Below, one piece after another: positions 58,546 through 64,000 of a stretch of DNA of 64,000 nt (its first letter is position 1; every line of letters starts with the position of its first letter). The notes under the pieces are model-generated. The model was not told the origin of the DNA, did no database searches, and worked only from the letters and a program-made list of their open reading frames with translations. This DNA is from Balaenoptera acutorostrata (lineage: Eukaryota > Chordata > Mammalia > Artiodactyla > Balaenopteridae): assembly GCF_949987535.1 (NCBI RefSeq), contig NC_080081.1, forward strand, positions 54,446,153-54,510,152. Reading direction: 5' to 3'. Position numbers and translations under genes: made by a program.

Positions 58546-58550
58546 GAGCT

Positions 58551-60502
58551 TATATGAGTGTTTCCCTTCTAACATCAGGCTACAATCAATCTCTCTAAAA
58601 AACAAATAAAAATATTGCTTGGACTTGCAAGTAAGCAAAGATTGGAGAGAAGTAGAGGCCTTAGCACATGTCTGGACCAAGACTCTCAAGCTATCTATCT
58701 CATCAGAAATCTCTCTCCATTTCTCACCTCTGATGTCTTTACCTAAGATTTACTTTCAGACAGTTCCTTGTAAGTGGTGACTGATAGTAAAATTACTATG
58801 TAAGGAGGCAGACGAAGGAGGCCAGTGTGGAGATCTACACAGATAAACATGCATAAGTGGAACATTTTCTTACCTTGTGTCTGTAGCCATTGCAGGGCCT
58901 AGAGCTATTTCCCACTTTGTTTCTATTACCAAAAATGGGACTTTGTCTAAAAAGCACCACCCTGGTTGTGGCACATTAAGACCAGGCATTTGCTCTGGTT
59001 TTTCCTGGCTTCGCTAAATCCATATACATGGGCGTATGAACCAATGTATTTATTTCAGGAAGCTGTCATTTGAGAATGATGTACATAGTTTAAAAATGCA
59101 GTTTAGAACAATGAGAATGGTCTGAATTCTTAGAAACATGTCTTACTAAGACAATTGCTGTCACTTATCTCTAGTTTTTCTAATTCAACAGATGGGAGGT
59201 TATTCAGCTTTCAAAAGTCTCATGCTGTAGTTTGGTTACCTTGGCACTAGGTGAAAGACATTTTTAACAATAATGAACATACTGTGTAAACCATAAAACA
59301 TAAGCCTTCGTGAATTTTGCTGATATCTCAAAATGAATCCTGTGATCAAACTTTGAGGTTAATCATTCAATGCCTTCCCTTTAAAAAATATATATATATA
59401 CATATATTATATATAATTGCTTCCCTTACTAAATAACCAATAAATTAAGAAAATTAAGTCAGAGGCTCCTAGATTTGATCATTTCCTCACTACTTCTTAC
59501 CTGTCGTACAATTTGGATGATTTTCCAGAAATTTGAGTTAATTTAACTTAAAGAGGTAAGTTGATAAAGAGAGATCAAAAGAGGCAGATTTTCTCAACTA
59601 GAAATGAAAGATTGACAGAGAAGATTCCCAGTTAATAAACATGGCCACCCAGAAAGGAGAACACACACAGGTGATCAATTTAATGATGAAACAGAAATCA
59701 TGGAATTGACCTTCCTGAGCTGTTATTAGTGTAACTTGCCTTGCAAATGATTACTAATACTATTTCAGCCCAGTCACTTTTCTGGGCCACAGTATTTTCA
59801 TTGATTTGTCTTACTCTTATTGACATGATAAGAATATAGCATCTTCTACAATAACTACTGAGTCCTCCCCATGAACAGTTTCCTGGTGGACAGACGGTGT
59901 TGGGCTTTCTAAGCTCATGCCTATCTCTCATTATGTTCACTTTGAATAATTTAGGTGCTGGACTCAAGGTTTACTTCCATGGGTAATTTAGATTATACCT
60001 TCACACATTAGGTGTTTCCAAACTGAATTGTATTAAATTGATTTCTCACCACTTCTCATTAATTTTTATTCATTCAAAGAAAAGGTTAATGTTTAACAGG
60101 ATTTAAAGTAGACTGTGAGTTGCAGTGACTAAGTAACCAATTAATAGAATGTCACATAAAACTTTTCCTTCAACAGAACAAAATTTCCCTAGAATAAAAC
60201 TATTTCTCCCTGTTGCCCCTGGCAATACAGATAGGAAAATTTAGGTAGTGGACACACGAAACATTTAATTTATTCGTGCTCTGATGAATGTTGTCAGGAG
60301 GTAGGTAAAACTGGTCTGCAAAACCTGGGGAGATCCCATGCCATCAAAGCAAGTTTATTCTTTCATACAAACACAGATTCTTCTCTTCATGATTTTATCT
60401 GTGTCTGACACATAAACTCATGCAAATTTCTCCCCAGGCCCTACCCCCATTCTTCCCCATCATTGGAGGTTGCTCCACTTCAAACAACTACTTACTTTAT
60501 TT
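58551..60502. other. unique non-coding stretch, no gene recognised
   Basis: AT-rich sequence with a TA-rich patch at 59386-59414. Open frames below 90 codons without domains. Confidence 0.45.
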
Positions 60503-61085
60503 GCACATTTAAAAAAAAAATTTTATTAGGGCAGAGTTGATTTACAATGTTGTGTTAGTTTCAGGTGTACAGCAAAGTGAATCTGTTATACATATACATA
60601 CATCCACTCTTTTTTAGATTGTTTTCCCATATAGGCCATGACAGAGTACTGAGCAGAGTTCCCTGTGCTATACAGTAGGTGCTTATTAGTCATCTATTTT
60701 ATATATAGTAGTGTGTATGTGTCAATCCCAATCTTCCAATTTATCTCTCTTCCCTCACCCCCCCAGTAACTATGTTTATTCTCTCATCTGTAACTCTATT
60801 TCTGTTTTGCAGATAAGTTCATTTGTAGCCTGTTTTTAGATTCCACATATAAGTGACATCATAGGATATATGTCCCTCTCTGCCTGACCCACTCCACACA
60901 GCATGGCAATCTCTAGGTCCAACCACACTGCTGCAAATGGCATCATTTTGTCCTTTTTCATGGCTGAGTAGTATTCCACCACACACATGTACCACATCTT
61001 CCCCATCCATTCTTCTGTCGATGGACATTGAGGCTGCCTCCATGTCCTGGCCACTGCAAATAGCACTGCAATGAACATCAGGTAC
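60503..61085 (-). mobile_element. LINE-1 3' part, antisense, older lineage
   Basis: From the tail complement (60510-60525) through an L1 3' UTR of the 47.5-kb type ('tatacagtaggtgcttatta', TATATATAGTAGTGTGTATG) into the ORF2 C-terminus, which is open on the minus strand at 60836-61087. It encodes FAVARTWRQPQCPSTEEWMG and AMKKDKMMPFAAVWLDLE, typical ORF2p end sequence. The element is 5'-truncated within ORF2 at about 61085. Confidence 0.92.
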
Positions 61086-61087
61086 AC
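60836..61087 (-). pseudogene. L1 ORF2p C-terminal fragment
   Basis: An 83-codon frame on the minus strand, ending at the normal ORF2 stop region. It shows the family's terminal blocks ARTWRQPQCPSTEEWMGKMW and VEYYSAMKKDK. Everything upstream, including endonuclease, reverse transcriptase and zinc-knuckle motif, was never copied or is lost. The neighbouring sequence past 61087 is not L1. Confidence 0.85.
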
Positions 61088-61955
61088 AACATCTTAGTGC
61101 CATGAGCACCCAGAAGATGGAGCCATAGTTCAGATCAGCTAGGATCTCAGCTTTGCCTGGATGTACTCCAAATGTGTGCTTCTAGTGCATTTCCTCCTGC
61201 AATTGCAAAAATACAAATATCCTTTACACTTTTTCTTCTCCTTATTAAATCTATTTCTTCCCAAGTGCCAATGGACCAGCACTTTTCCTAAAATTGACCC
61301 AGTTAGCTCAGTTTATTTCCACCAGCTATGCTTGATCATTTCTGCTCACCCAGCACAGCAGATTTCCTTGTTTCATCCATATTGACATTCATTGCTTGCA
61401 GACATAGCAATTAATACACTATTTCCCAAATAAAATACTGTTCTAGAAATGTTAACATGTGTTCTGGAGGAAGGAAGAAGTGTTTGTTTTTTTAAAAGTT
61501 TGCAGAGTGCTGGGTTAAAGATTTTTAAATGTCTTCATTGCAGGCCTTTTCAGAGTTTTAAATCTGTAATGTGTACAGTAAAACCCCTAAAAAAATGGGA
61601 TAGAAAATCTATAACTCCATGTACTATATGACCTGGTTCTTAACTTCATTTACTATCAGAGAAGCATTGCATATAGAAAATAGAGTACTAAGTTCAGCAG
61701 CAGTTAATTCAGGATTCCTAAGTAACACTCCCTAAATTAGCTTCATTAATGACCTGTATGATAGCATTTTTGCTGTGGTTATTATATTTATTTATACTAT
61801 GCCTTATACCAAAAGAATTTATTATGATTTCAAAAATACTTTAAAATACCGAAAAATATAAATTAAATGAAAGGAGAAATCAGAGTGGAAAAAAAAAAAA
61901 AAAAACAATGGAAAGAATGTTAAAATAAAACCAGAGTTTAAAGAAAAGCATAGTG
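61086..61955. other. unique non-coding stretch, no gene recognised
   Basis: AT-rich, with an A run of about 18 bases at 61890-61906. No domain-bearing frame. Confidence 0.45.
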
Positions 61956-62253
61956 GGGGCTTCCCTGGTGGCGCAGTGGTTGAGAATCTGCCTGCCAATG
62001 CAGGGGACACGGGTTCGAGCCCTGGTCTGGGAAGATCCCATATGCCGCAGAGCAACTAGGCCCGTGAACCACAATTACTGAGCCTGCACTCCGCAACAAG
62101 AGAGGCCGCGATAGTGAGAGGCCCGCGCACCGCGATGAAGAGTGGCCCCCGTTTGCCACAACTAGAGAAAGCCCTCGCACAGAAACGAAGACCCAACACA
62201 GCCAAAAATAAATAAATAAATAAATAAATAATTAAAAAAAAAAAAAAAAAAAA
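61956..62253 (+). mobile_element. CHR-type SINE, younger subfamily, with internal deletion
   Basis: Starts GGGGCTTCCCTGGTGGCGC. Box A TGGCGCAGTGG is at 61969-61979 and box B GGTTCGAGCCC at 62012-62022. The tail is (TAAA)n plus an A run at about 62234-62253. Compared with the 63.2-kb copy, about 15 bases are missing after GAGCCTG near 62082-62088, between two GAGCCTG repeats of the parent sequence. No clear target-site duplication was found. Confidence 0.94.
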
Positions 62254-62279
62254 CAGTCAATTGGAAAGGTTTGTAAAAT

Positions 62280-62375
62280 ACATCTTCCCAGTCCCCACCA
62301 CAGAGCTACTGAATTAATACTTTTAATGAGGTCCCTAGGTGATTTTTCAACCAATCTGGGAGATCAGAAATCAGA
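62280..62375 (+). mobile_element. MER5-type hAT remnant
   Basis: 'ccccaccacagagctactga', 'gaggtccctaggtgattttt' and 'gagatcagaaatcagaaatt' resemble a MER5 body with lost ends. Weak to moderate call. Confidence 0.45.
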
Positions 62376-63161
62376 AATTCCTGTTTTGATAGATAGCGTC
62401 CTTAACAATGTTCTTGTTAAAGTTATCTGAGCAGCTGCTTTAGCCCAAGAATCCACCTCCACAAGGAAATATATACTTGGTCAATTACTTGAAGATATTT
62501 CTTTAATGTATTTTCAATTGTCTCCCTATTCAATTACAGGAATTTCCTATAAATAAATATTATATTTGAGCTCTACTTCTCTGAAACCCTGTGATTCTAT
62601 TACCCAATTGACATATTCAATACAGTCAGTGAATATTTATTTGTAAAACACTCAACTACAATAAAACACAACTTAAAAACAAAAACTTTCATTTATAAGC
62701 ATACCCCCTTCTCTCTAACTCAAAACCATCAGCATTAATTGGTGACAGAATTCTCCACTTCTGAAAGCTATATAAACAAACACAGATGTCAAACAAGAAA
62801 CAGATTGATAGGACACACAAAATTATCTCAGTTGTCTTACAAGGTGACACTGAATATATTAAACAAAATTTGGAAAGAAAATTTAATTTACAAATCTCAC
62901 GGGAATATTGGCTTCATACAGTAACAGTTCTTATACTATGAATTTTCTCTCAAGGAGGGAACACCAATGAAGAGTAATCTCTAGAAATTTTCACACTCTA
63001 GTACAAAACAATAAAACAGATCAGAAATTATCTAATCAATGTTGGAAGAAATGTCAAAATAAAAGCACAGATTTGCATTCCTTCTGGGGCTGCTTACAAT
63101 TGCTTAGTTTTGAAAGATGAGGAGTTGAGGTTTTCTAAGGATGTGCTCAACAGACAGGAAT
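62376..63161. other. unique non-coding stretch, no gene recognised
   Basis: AT-rich with no open frame of note and no nameable repeat. Confidence 0.45.
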
Positions 63162-63496
63162 AAGAAAAGAATGGCTTCGGGCTTCCCTGGTGGCGCAGTG
63201 GTTGAGAATCTGCCTGCCAATGCAGGAGACACGGGTTCGAGCCCTGGTCTGGGAAGATCCCACATGCCGCGGAGCAACTGGGCCCGTGAGCCACAATTAC
63301 TGAGCCTGCGCGTCTGGAGCCTGTGCTCCACAACAAGAGAGACCGCGATAGTGAGAGGCCCGTGCACTGCAATGAAGAGTGACCCCCGCTTGCCACAACG
63401 AGAGAAAGCCCTCGCACAGAAACGAAGACTCAACACAGCCATAAATAAATTAATTAATTAATTTAAATAAAAAGAAAAAAAGAAAAGAATGGCTTC
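63162..63496 (+). mobile_element. CHR-type SINE, younger subfamily, with perfect 17-bp target-site duplication
   Basis: The body runs from GGGCTTCCCTGGTGGCGCAG (63179) to a (TAAATTAA)n and AAAGAAAA tail. Box A TGGCGCAGTGG is at 63191-63201 and box B GGTTCGAGCCC at 63234-63244. The flanking direct repeat AAGAAAAGAATGGCTTC (63162-63178 and 63480-63496) is perfect. The clean duplication and intact promoter boxes suggest this is among the youngest insertions in the window. Confidence 0.96.
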
Positions 63497-64000
63497 AAAG
63501 AGTGGCGAGAGCTCTATCAGCTTGGGGTCCGGAGGGCTTGTCACCGCAAGTTGCTGTTGCTTATTGGAAATGTTAAGGACTACAAGGACATTGTTTTTCT
63601 TTGTTATCTCAGGTCCAAGAAGAGCAAGGAAAGGAAAAGCCAACAATGGTGAAAGGGACGGGAAAATAAAATGTGGCTCAGTAAAAGGAAGAACTCTATG
63701 ACAATTAAAAACTAAAGTGAGTTACCTGACAGTAGACAAGTACAGAGAGAAGGTATTGGACCATTTGACTGTGTCAACTGAAAAAAAAGAAAGCACAGAC
63801 TAAAAGCTGAGGATTATGATTTATTCGGTGGACTTACTGAGGACTTAAACCCAGAATACAGTCTTCCAGATAGCTCTGAGGGACTATTCTGAAGAGGTAA
63901 GGGACAGGCCAAGATATATAGGAATTTTTGTAAAACAAACAAACAAACAAAAACAGTCAAACATCAAAAGATTACTGCTAATTAAAGAAAACAAGACATG
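63497..64000. other. unique non-coding stretch to the window edge
   Basis: Contains a short (AAAC)n run at about 63933-63952. A 70-codon frame at 63489-63701 (+) begins in the SINE target duplication and has no domain. Confidence 0.4.

Noticed and set aside
63179..63250. tRNA gene suggested by intact boxes A and B
   Set aside because: This is the tRNA-derived head of a SINE. It lacks a complete cloverleaf and is followed by the SINE body and A-rich tail. The same applies to the heads at 37.3, 41.9 and 62.0 kb.
1..64000. A previously undescribed multi-gene system
   Set aside because: I looked for clustered unknown genes, conserved spacing, shared regulatory motifs and non-repeat coding blocks and found none. 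All long frames trace to L1 elements, and the rest to SINEs, LTRs, DNA transposons or unique non-coding DNA.

Overview
This is a stretch of nuclear DNA from a mammal, almost certainly a cetartiodactyl and most likely a cetacean. The main evidence is six or more tRNA-derived CHR-type SINEs that begin GGGCTTCCCTGGTGGCGCAG and end in (TAAA)n, together with several L1 copies of one lineage. I see no BovB or Bov-tA elements, which a cattle-like ruminant would be expected to carry. Ancient mammal-wide repeats (L2, MIR, MER5, MER2, MLT1) form the older layer. Nothing in the window looks bacterial, viral in the free-living sense, or like an operon.

I recognise no host protein-coding exon, functional tRNA, rRNA or other RNA gene. 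The only real coding sequences are LINE-1 genes, and all of those are broken. The rest is AT-rich intergenic or intronic DNA in which open frames are short and unremarkable.

Layout. Positions 1-708 are the 3' end of an L1 (+). L2 remnants lie at 2185-2672, 4605-5170 and 10796-11200. A 4.2-kb L1 that reaches back only to the ORF1/ORF2 border lies antisense at 6510-10760; its reverse-transcriptase FADD motif reads FAGD. From 11.8 to 18.3 kb lie a MIR, two retroviral LTRs of one family in opposite orientation, an antisense MLT1, two antisense SINEs and small L1 tails. From 19.05 to 19.62 kb is an L1 tail with an inverted 5' part. It is followed at once by the largest feature, a full-length L1 (19644-26719) with CpG-rich 5' UTR, ORF1, ORF2, 3' UTR and target-site duplication, inactivated by stops and frameshifts.

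From 26.8 to 64 kb repeats are sparser but often nested: an LTR and a MER5 inside an antisense L2 (28.78-29.90 kb), an L1 tail and a SINE inside a second LTR (38.86-39.97 kb), and an L1 tail with an (AT)n tract inside a MIR (47.37-47.91 kb). Young SINEs with clear target-site duplications lie at 41.9 and 63.2 kb. The longest stretches with no recognised repeat are 33.9-37.3, 47.9-51.9 and 53.0-57.1 kb.

The genes do not work together as a system. The window is a record of successive L1, SINE, LTR and DNA-transposon insertions, with L1 the likely source of the machinery that moved the SINEs. I found no convincing previously undescribed system. The most informative observations are insertion order, specific inactivating lesions and a few unique stretches that could be conserved regulatory DNA.
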